Origin: Collybia mongolica
Lineage: Eukaryota; Basidiomycota; Agaricomycetes; Agaricales; Clitocybaceae
Reading direction: 5' to 3'
Assembly: GCA_013420905.1 (NCBI GenBank)
Contig: JAAXNY010000006.1
Coordinates: 4,030,001 to 4,094,000, forward strand
Length of the DNA: 64,000 nucleotides
Both the position numbers and the translations under genes were made by a program. Shown piece after piece: positions 21,740-33,575 of the stretch. The notes beneath the pieces are model-generated. The model saw only the letters and a list, made by a program, of their open reading frames with translations. It was not told where the DNA came from and ran no database searches. Positions within the stretch are counted from its first letter, which is position 1, and every line of letters starts with the position of its first letter.

Positions 21740-24397
21740 ATGGCGCGCGCCGTTCCAACGAATGCTAGGGCTATTCAGCTCGCGATCTTCATTGCATTTG
21801 GTACGTTGTCAACAACCTCTTTCCACATTCAGCTCTAAAACCATATTCTAGGAGGTATTTGTTTCTGCTCGATAACAGGGTCTTGTACTGTAAGTGCCTC
21901 GCCAATTAATCATCGTTACAACTCGACTCACCTTATAACCATAGGACGAACGTTTACCCGTAAGGATTTTTGTTCGGATATGACATTGGAGTTATTTCGG
22001 TGAGCATTCGCGAAATATTAGCTTTACTACGCTTTAATCTCATGTTTACGATTCAGGGATGTCTGATCATGCCAGACTTCATCAACCGGTTCGGTGAAAG
22101 GAAAGCGGACGGGACAATGTTCTTGTCCAGTTCAAGGCAGTCAATTATCACTTCCTTATTATCAGCGGGGTGAGCCTGTTACTTTCATTACCGCGTTCGT
22201 TTGACTGAATTCCACTGGTCACAGAACTTTCGTGTAAGTAATATTTTCCTAATTCCGGGTCGCCAACCTAAATCACCCATCGATAGCGGCGCTTTGGCTC
22301 AAGCTTTCACGTCTGACCGGTTTGGGCGCCGTGGCTCAATCCTAATTTGGACTGTTATCTTCACTATCGGGGTCGCCATTCAGACAGGCACAGAATTCTC
22401 GGTTCCGCAGATCACTATAGGGCGTTTCATTGCTGGTTTGGGTGTTGGAGCCTTGTCAGGTACCTTCCCTATTAATATTTTCACATTGATCAAGAATGCT
22501 GAAACACGATTCCAGCCATTGTGCCGTGAGTGTATACGCGTACTATTAAACAAATATTAAAGAAGATTGTTCGAAGGCTTTATAATGGTGAAACAGCTCC
22601 GAAGGCTCTACGGGGAACTCTTTTGGTACTCTATCAATTGCAAATTATTGTCGGGTACGTGTGTATATCACTCACTTCAACTCTACGTACCTATCAGAAA
22701 CCAGGCTTTTCCTAAGTTACATCTTTGACCTTGCAACACATCATCTCAAAAACTCCGCATCCTGGCGAATCCCAGTCGGCCTCCAGTTGGTCTGGGGTCT
22801 CATCTTACTCTCTGGTATCTTCTTCCTACCGGAATCTCCGTGAGTAACATTGCAACAATTCGACATTGGCTACTAATAAGACATTGGAAAGTCGACATTT
22901 ATTGGGCACAGGCAGGCGCGAAGAAGCTCGCAAAGTCGTAGCAGAACTAAATGGAGTTCCAATTGACGACGGACTAGTTGAGGAGATTATGGAAGAACTC
23001 GAGTTTGGTATCCATGCTGAAAATGATGGAGGAAAAGCGACTTGGCTCGAGTGCTTCTCCACGAGAAATAACCTTTGGAAACGCACGATTAATGGCATGA
23101 TGTTGCAGTTCATCCAACAGCTTAATGGACAGAATTTCTATTGTATGTATGTTCATCTCCACCTCCCATGCGCCTCTGATGGACTGTCCCAGATTATTAT
23201 GGAGACACGTTCTTCCAGAGTGCTGGAACTGAGTGCGTTGACATTCATTTCTTACGCGATTTCGAGCTAACAGTGACTAGAATATCACCCTACGTTATTC
23301 AAGTTATCCTTGGAGCAGTCTCGGTTGCCGGTACCGTCCCGGCACTGGTCAGTGTCTTCACCTTCGACGCCATTTGGTCTACAAAATTGATATTGGTCTC
23401 AATAGTACTTGATCGAGACATGGGGGCGACGCCGTGTGAGTGTTACAGAAACTTCTCTCCCGAATTTTGCCTCACTAGCACATAAAGTCTCTACTCACTG
23501 GCGCTCTCCTCGAAGCCGCGTGTTCTGTTATCGTAAGTTCCCCGAATAGAAACATTACTCGGTAGTAACACGAAAATGGTATAGGCCGGACTCGTTGGAC
23601 ATTTCACTTTGGCGCCGGTGGGAACGCCAAAGGCTGACCTCACGAAACGCAATAGGTCGGGAGGCGAGTCAGCTAGCTTTGCGATGTTTTTACGGTCACT
23701 GACAATAGACTGCCTTAGGCGACACTCTCATTGCATTTGCTGTGCTTCACGTCTTTTCTTTTTCGATCTTCTGGGGCCCGACCCCGTAGGTTCTGCTTTT
23801 ACTTCTATGACGATATCTGATGTCGCTAATGCAGATGGGTGTATCTCGGTAATGGGAGAATACTTCCCAATGTTTATTTAACATTAACTGTACTTCATAG
23901 GCGAATCGTTCCCTCTTCGTGTCCGCCCGAAATCCATCGCTTTGGGAAGCGCAACGAATTGGTATACCTAGCTTCGCATTGAAGACACTCCATACTCACA
24001 CCGTTATTAGGCTCTGGAATTTCCTTCTTTCTTTCTTCGCACCTAGGATTGCAGAAGAGTGAGATTTGTTTACTTGAATTCGTCTGCATAAATGACAGGG
24101 TTTCTACAGCATCGGCCCTCTCATCCTTCTCATTTTCTTCGGCATGCTCTTATTCGGATATGTCTATGTTTATCTCTTCATCCCTGAGACCAAAGGTCTC
24201 AGTCTAGAGGAGGTGCGAAAATCCTATTATTCTCTAGATCTCGTTTGTTCATCCTTTCCAAGGTGGATGAACTGTACCGTTCTGGGGTCAGACCTTGGAA
24301 TTCCGCCAAATGGAGGCCACACTTAACTGATGCAATCCATCATGATAAACCTGCTGAAGTGCGCGATAGCGATGAAAAGCAGGGATCCAATGCATAA
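21740..24397 (+). CDS. MFS sugar transporter (hexose/xylose type)
   Basis: My model has 21 exons and 518 residues, closing in frame at 24397. Family hallmarks are present: LFGYDIGVISG in helix 1, DRFGRRGS in the 2-3 loop, PLYNGETAPKALRGTL, the ASWRIPVGLQ region, PESPRHLLG before the central loop, QQLNGQNFYYYYGDTFF, GESFPLRVRPKSIALG and PETKGLSLEEV near the end. These define the Sugar_tr branch of the major facilitator superfamily: 12 membrane helices, proton-linked or facilitated sugar uptake at the plasma membrane. Exons of 3 (21852-21854), 9 (22225-22233), 10 (22516-22525) and 14 nt (23835-23848) are needed to keep family motifs. The 3-nt exon supplies one Gly of AFGGFLFGYD and is the weakest call. 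One intron is GC-AG (23664-23718). Its neighbours encode secreted carbohydrate enzymes. Confidence 0.88.
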
Positions 24398-24754
24398 ACC
24401 GGGAGCATGCATTGTTTGCGCCATACGACGAATCGACGAATTTTTCATAGCTTCATAAATGTCTCAATATTTCAAATAACTTTTTACGTTACTACTTGAC
24501 AGCCAAGTCCATCATGGTATCCAGTTTGTGAATAAGAAGCACACTTGTAACCATGTGTTTCTTTCCTGGGGCTTTAAAATTTAGACGAAGCGTTATGCCG
24601 GCAGTCACCATCAAGTCTTTTATTTATTTACAATATTCAAATAAGGGTGTGTGGTCATCTGGGAGCCAATAGCGTAGGGTCAGTACAGAATTAAGGGGAA
24701 GCAAGCCTCGTTGTTTAGATTGATCACAATTGAGAGCTCGGTACTGCAAAAATT
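24398..24754. other. Convergent 3' region
   Basis: No coding region seen between the stop of the plus-strand transporter and the stop of the minus-strand secreted protein. It presumably holds both 3' untranslated regions. Confidence 0.4.
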
Positions 24755-27728
24755 TTACATGGCGAGGTTGACCGTTGCCTGACCCGATGTAAATGGTACG
24801 ACAAATGCTCCAGCCGTGACCGTCAAACTTGTTGTCGGCTTTAGGAGTGTCACACCCGAAACTGTCGCTCTCTGTTGAATCAGCAGGCGACCGTTGGGGG
24901 CACTGGCAGCACCAGATACGCCACTGGGAGCAGCTGTGATAACAACCACAACTCCGTGGGTGGATGGATTGTAACTAACTGTCGAGAACGCGCCTGCATC
25001 TAGAGTCAGGATCTGGCCCAAGGGTGCGATGTACACGCGACGTCGAAGAGGGTCGCGGACTTGAACTTGGACGGTAGGCGAAGTTGATAGAATGGTCCCT
25101 CCGAAGGCTTGCCAACCAAAGTCCGGGTGGTTTATGATGTATGTCCCAATTCCCATGGTATGCCCAGAAAAATTAGGACCGTAATCACCCGAGTAACCAT
25201 CCCACTTCAGCGTGTCGGGGAATGCATGGAAAGAGGCTGACGCGAAGCCACTTTGGTCAATGTTAGACAGCGGGCCGCTCAGGCCTCCGTACCCCACGCG
25301 TAGGAGATAGTAGTCGGATGGGGAACTTTCATATGATGATATAAGGGGTAGTGCATTCAGACCGCTGCCGTAATGGTGGATCTGACGCTCGATCCTTTGG
25401 AGCTTTCCACCGTAAATATTATCCCTATGGAGTTGATTTAAATAATGCCGACCTGGTCGATCGCTCCGGGCGAAACTCACCAATAGCGCCTAGCATTGCC
25501 GTTGTATCCCCAGTGCGGAATGAGTGGTTGGTAAGCGAGAATCGAATTCAAAGCGTTTGTCGCGGTGGTTGCGTCGTTGAAGTATTTGGCCCACACATAT
25601 ACACCTTCTTGGCCAGTTGAGTCCCATGCCATCTCGGAGCCGAACCTAACCCATCAGAGTTAAATGGTAGAACAGAAGGAATATATGAACAACTGACGGG
25701 TATCGTTGTCCAGCCCAAACTGAGGCACGAGATTTCATCCGGCTCTCTACAAGTGTAGCATTACCCGTTAACCCCTCTCGTTTTAAGTCATCCAACAACA
25801 GACGAAAGACAGTCTCTCCCATAAGACCAACATTCACAAAGCCAACTCGACCACCTGTCATTGTTGTCACCGTTTGTACCGCCTTATTAATATACCATTG
25901 CCACGTTTGCGTTTTGACCAGCGTAGGATAGTTGCGCGCAACGCGATAAAGCGCCCAGTATGCTGCAGCCACATGGACGTAGTCATAAGCACGGTCTGTA
26001 GCGAACGATGCTCCTTGATTCCAAGACCACCAATTGCCCCAGTTGATACTAGAAGGGTAAGAATAACTTGGGACGAGGGAGGGTTGATAGAAGTAAACAG
26101 ACTAATGTTTGATGATTAGAAGCAGGACATTTCAAACATCTGTATAATTTCTTACCTTCTTTACGGTGCCTAAGGAAACAATTGTTAGCTAGTTTGAGGA
26201 TATATTTGTTTATAAAACGCACCGTCAGAGTTTTGTATGGAACCTGCGAGGGTTTGCGTAGCAAATTGTTCCATCTTGGTCACTTCTGCGGCGTTTGGCT
26301 GCGCGTATTGTTTCATAGCTGCTGCCAACCACGACCCAGCGCCGGCCTCATCGCTAAGACCGGGAATCCATGCTCGAGGGTCGTCCTTAACGATGGCGTT
26401 GACCTCCCGATCATAACTAATCACAGAAGGTGATCTCTTGAACGGATCAGTGCTGGATGTGAACCATTGAGACGTCGTTAAAAAGTTGCCCAAGTCACCA
26501 ATGACTTGTGTGGCACCTTTTGTGACGTAGTAGTGTACTGTTTGTAAAGTGCCGTCTGTATAGGTGATTGACAGTCGTGAACGCCCCCATGTGTGGCCGG
26601 TGATGGAGTATCCGACCCAACCCGACGTCTTCGCGTCGTTGTTGGTTGTCCAGGTTAGAGCGCCAGAAGGGCTCACAGTAATAGACTGAACGGCAGAGGG
26701 ATAACTTAGGAAGAGCTTGCCCAGCTGGTCGGTAGGAAGAATGTATCCTGGAATTCCTACGGCAACGGGTTTTCCAGCAGCTTTGACCGTGTTCTCGATT
26801 TCTCGGATAGATGGGGCAAGGCGGAACTGGACACCGTAGGTACGTGTCTGGTTGGCTTGAAGAGTAGCGGAACTTGGAGCATTCCAAGGCGTTACCTTAG
26901 ACCACTCGTTCTGTGAATAGGCCAAGGTGTGGAATTGCCATTCATATAAGCCTTCAAATGTCTGGGACTGGTAGAAGGGGGCCGAAGATGTTGATTCGGA
27001 TAAGAATCTCCAACCCTCTAGAGGAGACCGACCGACGGGCAGAACAACGAGTGGCGGCAGAGTACCAAGAAGAGGTGTAACTTGAACATATCCAGCATCT
27101 TGTCCTGGATAAGGATCGAAGACACTGCATTTCTCGTTCGTTTGGGCAGCTGTCCGATCAGTGAAAATCTGTAAAGGGGAATGTCAGGTCAGATTTTGAA
27201 AAGAAAGAAAAAGGTAAATAAACTTACATTATTGAACTCAAGTGGTATCCCAAGAGCACCTATTTCGACCGCAGTGGTTTGTGAATTTTTGACATCGAAC
27301 AATAATTGCAGTACGCCGTTTTCAAGGACCCAGCGGCGCGTGATGCTTAATTGAGATGTTGAGGGTAAGGTAGGAGCCAGATTTGCAGCAGCAAGGGTCG
27401 AGCCTGATGCCGTTAAAGGAGTAACCGGACGGCGGGCACTTGCCGAACTGCCGCTAATCCAAGTTGAAGTACCAACTTTGCGCGTGCGAAACGTGATGTC
27501 CCCTAGGTGGTATTGGTTATTGCTCTGACGATCAGTCATCTTATCCCCTGGTATGAAATCGAATGAATTAGACTGTGTCTTCAAAGAGTAGAGGGTCTGG
27601 GAATCCTTGATGAGCTGAAGGGAGAAAGTAGGAGTGGTAAACGACAGAAAGCCATTGGGTAGGCCAAGCTGTGCCAACGCGACTTGAGTTGTGAGGAAAA
27701 CAGAAAAGACTTGCAAGAAAACCCCCAT
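24755..27728 (-). CDS. Large secreted protein resembling the DUF5695 / six-hairpin glycosidase-like family
   Basis: Six exons (27728-27228, 27168-26223, 26169-26156, 26101-25698, 25645-25481, 25424-24755) give 899 residues. ATG 27728 opens a signal peptide (MGVFLQVFSVFLTTQVALA) followed by LGLPNGFLSFTTPTFSLQL. The N-terminal half is beta-rich. The middle, around SSINWGNWWSWNQGASFATD and HVAAAYWALYRVARNYP, looks like the (alpha/alpha) barrel of six-hairpin glycosidases. The C-terminal third is again beta-rich. I recognise it as similar to fungal proteins annotated DUF5695, whose substrate is not established to my knowledge. A 14-nt exon (26169-26156) is required for the frame. Its neighbours (sugar transporter, GH51, GDSL esterase) suggest plant polysaccharide use. 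Confidence 0.7.
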
Positions 27729-28570
27729 GTTCGCTGTTGATCCAAACAATTATTAGAGGACAAATTGCGATATTGAAAGATTAGCGAACCTAGCCTTTCG
27801 ATGTTCGAGACAGTGCCCGGGATCTCTGCGTCTCAAGGGTTTCCAGCTGAGCGTTTTATCATTGGAGCTTCAAGTTCTCCCATGACAAGAGTACATGTGT
27901 TGCCGGGCCGCTGCTGCACCTCAGTGTGAAGCAATGAATTCATGTAGGTGATCATACTTCGGAACGGAACTTAGTAATGATTACAAGCTGACAGCTTGAT
28001 CTTACTCGTGAGTGGCGGTATACCGAGGTGCATATGGCTTTAAATTCACAGAATTCAAATTTCAGGAGTAAAATCGTCCAGAACTTCCATCACTTGATTG
28101 TATAAATAAGACACAATACATATAATCAACACGATGGCCCGTTTTGTTTCAGTTCTCTCCACACAAAGGTGAATGTTTAGAGTCGATTACAATTACTCTT
28201 GCTACCTGAACAACATCCTCTCTCTCGATCCATCCTTTTGGTGTGATATCCTCGGATCCCTATCGAGTAAATCTCGGAACCTCTCTGGCTGACCCCTAAT
28301 CGCCGACATGATGTCAAGGATCTGGGAAATCGTTCAACGCCTTGAATGCTTCCGTTGGTTGCCACTCAAGGTGCGGAGTCACCATCAAAACTCATGGAAG
28401 TCCTTCGAGAAGCAGTGGGCCGTACGCTGTCATATGTTCCTTCGATGTGTGGAGGTTTCCGAATCCCATGTGAGGAAACGGCCCGCTTCGTACAATCCTC
28501 TTAAACAGGCTCGTCAGCTGGCCACTCATATGTCGAGACTCTTTGCCTTCCTGGCCTCACCATTTTTACC
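27729..28570. promoter_or_regulatory. Divergent region between two secreted-enzyme genes
   Basis: 842 bp separate the starts of the DUF5695-like gene (minus) and the GH51 gene (plus). A TATA-like tataaataag lies at 28101-28110, followed 33 bp later by an ATG (28134) that opens a very short frame ending at a possible donor; this may be an upstream ORF or leader exon. Shared control of both enzymes is plausible but not shown. Confidence 0.4.
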
Positions 28571-31500
28571 ATGTTAATTCTTGCGAAGAAAGCGAGTCTC
28601 CTGCTCTCAATTGCTGTACTGCTTCCTGTGGCGAGAAGTGTGCTTGAAGCTCCCAATTCACTCAACTTACGGCTTACCAAAAACTTGTCCCATGCTATTC
28701 CATCCACCTTATATGGGTATATGTGGGAGGTATGTAAACTGACTCAGTCCAAGCTTCTCGGTCAGGCTTACGGCTAGACCTCTGCAGGACATAAATCATA
28801 GGCAAGTCCAGATTCTGACTACTCGACGTACGAAGCTAATTCGTCGAAATCTTTCAGTGGAGATGGTGGTTTATATGGTATTATCGTCTTTTAACCGACT
28901 TCCTCAATTTTACCCAAAACCTTTGCCAGCTGAGCTTCTCCAAAATCGTGCCTTCCAGGCCGTAATACCTGGTACCCTAAATGCGTTAGCCCAAAAGCAT
29001 CATTACTTTCTATTCCTCATATTAAATTATCCCAACTGATAGATTGAATGCGTGGCAACCTTACAACGGAGCGCGTTTATCCGTGACATCTAAGACGAAA
29101 GGTGTTTCGAAGGCTCTTCCGAATAGCCTTGAAGTCAAATTCCCCAAATTTGTTGAAGGTCCAATCGGCTTCGAGAACACTGGCTATTGGGGTAACATGA
29201 CATCTCATTGTCGTAACAACATAGCTAACGTTGGTCAGGCATCAAGGTCCAAGAGGGTTGGAAATATAAGGGCTCCTTTTGGGCCAAATCGGAATCCTTT
29301 TCTGGAACCATCACAGCATCCTTGAAGTCAACTTGCGGAACAGTTCTTGCAATAGAACGCGTGAATGGCATTTCCAAAGAATGGAAAAAATTCACTTTTG
29401 AATTTCAGCCTACAAAATCTGCTGCAAATGACGACAATGTATTCAGCGTCGTTGTGGACGGCAAGGCTGCGGCAGGAAAAATAATTAACTTCGGCATGTT
29501 TTCTTTGTTTCCCCCAACTTTCAGAGGACGGGAAAATGGGATGCGTATTGACTTGGCAGAATCGTTGGATGCAACACGGCCCTCTTTGTGGCGGTTCCCG
29601 GGCGGCAATAATCTCGAGGCATGTTAAGATTTTTACGAACATAATTTTCAGCATTTATAGTGACTAATAGGGTATGAGCTTTGACACGCGTTGGAAATGG
29701 AAAGAAACGATTGGACCGTAAGTTAGACTCCAGGATTGACAGGTAATGAACTTCAAATTATTCTATAGTCTTGAAGACCGACCCGGACGAGTGGGGGACT
29801 GGGGTAAATAATAACTTTTTGTTTTCATATCGCCAATCTCTCATTAACGGTTTAGGGTATTCAAACACCGATGGCCTTGTAGGTCCTAATCGCCACACCC
29901 ACACCAGAACCTACTTACTGTCGCGGCTAAGGGCTTAATGGAATATTTGAACTGGGCCGAGGACCTCGAAGCAGTAAGTAGCATATTGTTTGTTTCAAGC
30001 CCTTATCATTACTGATTGTGGGTCGCTTCTCAGGAACCAGTGCTGGGTAAGCTTTGGTGCAGTCCAAGTTCCCCCATATTTTTTAACTTCTTGCAGGAAT
30101 ATGGGCTGGTATCTCGATCGCTAACTATTCTGACCTCTCCACCTGGCCTGTCGTACCTGAAGCTGATCTACAGCCTTACATCGAAGACAGTCTTGACTTG
30201 CTCGAGTTTGTGACGGGAGATGCTGAATCCTCTAAATGGGGCCAAATGAGAGCGCGTTTAGGTCGCACCAAACCCTACACTCTAAAGTTTGTCGAAATGT
30301 ATGTTGCTGGTTGTGATAAAGATCGTGCTCTCATCTTTGCGGACTAGTGGTAACGAAGATTGGGTGTGTGTCGTCTCATCTCTATGGTTTGTGTGGCTGA
30401 CGTGCATTCAAGTTCCAAGCAGAATCGTATGTCAGTCATTCATCGCCAAGCTCATCTACTTACTGTTTTAAAAGTTATGCAGCCTATCGTTGGAAGGCTT
30501 TTGTGACTGCTATCAGCCAAAAATACCCGCATCTTGAGTTTATCGCCACCACACTCCCAGAAACGGCACTTGACCCGCCGTACTTAAAGAGTGGGACATG
30601 GTCACAACATATAAACCTTCAATACTAACCCACACGCCAGTTGATTTCCACAGATACGACTCACCCTCTTGGTTCACTAAGAATGCATTCATGTTTGACA
30701 ATTACCCACGAAACGGCACACAGTTCTTTGTCGGTACGAGCCCCTTTCGATCCAGACTATTTGGAACATACTCATGTAAATTTATTTCTAGGCGAATATG
30801 CAGGTATGTTCTAGACCCACACCTTCGATCCTCGCATCAATACAGTTCTCACCAGTCACGTCTACCAATGACCTCAACGCCTTGCCTGATATACCAAATG
30901 GTCGCCTGGCCTACCCCACTCTAGAAGGAGCCGCTGCTGAAGCAGCATTCATGACGGGCCTCGAGCGTAATTCTGATGTGGTTTTTGCATCTGCATGTGG
31001 GTATTTCTTGGTTCCACGATCTACTGTGTTTTGATCCGCGCTACCTTGTAGATGCACCGAGGTAAAGTGGTTAGACATGGATGTAATACACATGCGCGAC
31101 TAATCAAAAATGACACAGCTTCCAGCATATCAGAAATTACCAGTGGACGCCTGATCTCGTGACATATGACGCTAGCCGCGTTACGAAATCCATCTCTTAT
31201 TATGTGCAACAGGTACTTGTGTTCTCTTTTTGAGGAATCATGTTCGGCATTAACAAACTTGCGTTGGATCTAGATGTTTAGTGTTAATCGTGGAACTCAT
31301 GTCCTCCAGACTCTACCAGCCTCCACTGCCGACACAGCCCCCTTGTTCTGGGTTGCTAGCTATAACAATGAGACTGATGCAGTCTTCATCAAGGTCATTC
31401 AATCCCATTAGCAGCCATTTCCACTTCTTGATTCCTTTTTAGGTATCGAACACAGGATTAAAAGATCTCGTAGCCAATTTCTTTTTAGACTTCTCGATCA

Positions 31501-31712
31501 CTGGGTTCGGAACGGCCACATCGATCAGTTCTCCAACCCTTAGCCCGATCTCCGGGATATTCAACATATCAAACACCATGGACAAGCCTGAACAGATCAT
31601 TCCAGTTGCCTCAAGCTTCGCTCTGCCCCATCCAGATAGGTTCAACTACACATTCCCAGCCACAAGTGTGACTGTCATCAGTCTTCAAAGCCCAAATTTG
31701 GGAGCCTCGTGA
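28571..31712 (+). CDS. GH51 alpha-L-arabinofuranosidase, secreted
   Basis: Twenty-two exons give 674 residues with a closed frame. The N-terminus has a signal peptide (SLLLSIAVLLPVARSV). Family features: DINHSGDGGLYAELLQNRAF near residue 54, [28 protein letters not shown] at 380-385 (Glu383, acid/base) and VGEYA at 459-463 (Glu461, nucleophile), then a C-terminal beta-sandwich. GH51 enzymes release terminal arabinofuranose from arabinoxylan and arabinan. Two introns start with GC (28802 and 29619), both with strong AG|GCAAGT-like contexts. Several exons are tiny: 14 (28788-28801), 13 (30034-30046), 14 (30413-30426), 12 (30792-30803) and 10 nt (31052-31061). The catalytic residues are each split off near exon edges. 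It lies on the same strand as the esterase downstream. Confidence 0.92.
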
Positions 31713-32046
31713 TGCCCCGATGCCGCCTGCTCGTTTAAAGTCGATTAGCATAGGCGATGGCCTCAACCATTCAACGGCGTTCTTTTTCTGCTTTCTGAAT
31801 TTGTACCATGTGAATAGACATTAAAAGAAGCGTTATTGGGAGTCTATGCACAGTCAATTGCTCTCAGCCCGAACTGTAACTCAAATGGTGCACCGGAAAA
31901 TATGCGGGGCTGAGTAATGCCGATTTTTCTACATGATCCAGCTGACACCAAGGAAACTCAACACGAATGCCCTTTCAGTCCTGAGTTGGCCTTCGAAGGA
32001 CTTAAATAGCAGGCAATATGTCAAAGAGGCCACATCCACTTATCTT
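31713..32046. promoter_or_regulatory. Promoter region of the GDSL esterase gene
   Basis: 334 bp between the GH51 stop and the GDSL esterase ATG at 32047. No coding signal. Individual sites were not identified. Confidence 0.35.
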
Positions 32047-33304
32047 ATGTTTTCCTCTTTGGTTTCCGCGCTTGCAGTAATATCCACCACTTCTGCGATC
32101 GCCGTCCAGAGGGACACGTCGGATGTCCATCTTGCCGTCGGTCCAAGGTGTGGATCCCTTTCTGGTAACGCCGCAGATGTCAACGCTGGCCTGCAACCAC
32201 TGAACACCTACAAGACCATCGTTTCGTTCGGGGTGTGTATTGGCTGTTCCTCGACATGGGGCCATGTATCTAAACTACATTGGCATCAAGGACTCGTATA
32301 CTGATGGTGGAGTGAGAGACGGATCGCCTCTCAAACCAGCCGTTCTTTCTCCTCCAAACCCAAAGGCTGGGGGTCGGGTCAGCAATGGACCAGTATGGGT
32401 CGAAAACTTGGCTGCTAGCGCTAACGCCACACTGAAGGATTACGCGGTATGCTTCGTTGACCCTACGTGCATCTTAAGTCTTACATGTGAGCTGAAGATG
32501 GACGGCGCTGTGATTGATTCCTCGCAATACCCCGGGTTGAATCTTCCTGACGCCCGTGACTTTCTATACCAGGGTAAGATTCATATTAAATTATGTACAC
32601 TTGCCCTTAATTTGACAGAGCATCTCTAGCCAACTTCTTTACTGGCCAGCCAATGAAGTATGATCCTGATACGACTCTGTACACTATTTTCTTTGGAATT
32701 GGGTAAGTTTTATAGTGGTTAGACAAGCGCACGTCGCTAATGGATGGGTCAATCAAGGGATTTTGAAGTCTCACAAGGTCGGGGTGAGTGCATATACCTC
32801 ACAAATTCATAACAAGAAACAAAATCAACGCAGACTTCTCGGTTGCCGCACAAAACATAATCTATGAAATGCTCGTCTTATCGTCTTCGCCGACGTTTGC
32901 TAAAAATTTCCTCGTGGTCGATAATTACGGCCGAGGCGAGACATCTGCAGCAGGAGAAGCCTTCAAACAGGAAGTGTTTTCTGGATTGAAAGCACTGCGG
33001 TCAATATATGGAACAAACGTGGCCTTCGTTGATTTTGCCAATATCTGGAAAGGAGTCCTGGGCTCCACCCCAGGCTTCAAAGCTTTTGGGTATACAAACC
33101 CTGGTGCATGTACAGTTAACAATGACACCACAGTCGGGGCATGCTCAGACCCGGATCACAGCTTTTACTGGATCCCTGGGTGAGTATTTTCTCGAAGCCA
33201 GGTCTTTGTGTTTACTGAAAGCTATCGCAAGGACACCGTCCCGGGTGACGCATCGTATTATGTCAACTTATGTGGAACAAGTTTTGTCGAAATGCAAGGC
33301 TTGA
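32047..33304 (+). CDS. Secreted GDSL/SGNH esterase, CE16-like
   Basis: Seven exons (32047-32232, 32291-32446, 32498-32573, 32630-32702, 32758-32783, 32834-33179, 33232-33304) give 311 residues. ATG 32047 starts a signal peptide (MFSSLVSALAVISTTSAIA). SGNH blocks: SFGDSYTDGG (nucleophile Ser in GDS, near residue 64), GRVSNGPVWVENLA, IFFGIGDF (block III region, Gly-Asp in place of the usual Gly-x-Asn-Asp) and a C-terminal block with a late Asp/His pair (DPDHSFYW, then PSRVTHRIM). The closest family I recognise is the fungal acetylesterase group CE16, which removes acetyl groups from hemicellulose oligomers. Its place directly behind a GH51 gene fits that role. Substrate is inferred only. Confidence 0.8.
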
Positions 33305-33575
33305 TGATTATGACCTTCCTTTAATACTTTCTTCAAATGTATTAGTGACGTGTATTTTATGACTTGACGACAAGTGGTACTGCGCCCAGGCTGTTGCTGC
33401 AATACCTCACCGGCCTGTCACGTTACGCGTCCCGTCACGCATATAATGTGATGTGACCTAACGTGTGAAATAGTGATTTGGAATACTCCCACGTGAGATT
33501 TCTGACCCAGATTAAAGACAACGCTGTCAACGGAATTTCCTTCGTTCAACTGAACCGGAGTAACCGGCATCGCAA

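Noticed and set aside
28308..28577. 89-residue plus-strand frame upstream of GH51
   Set aside because: Overlaps the GH51 start in another frame; no motif or signal peptide.
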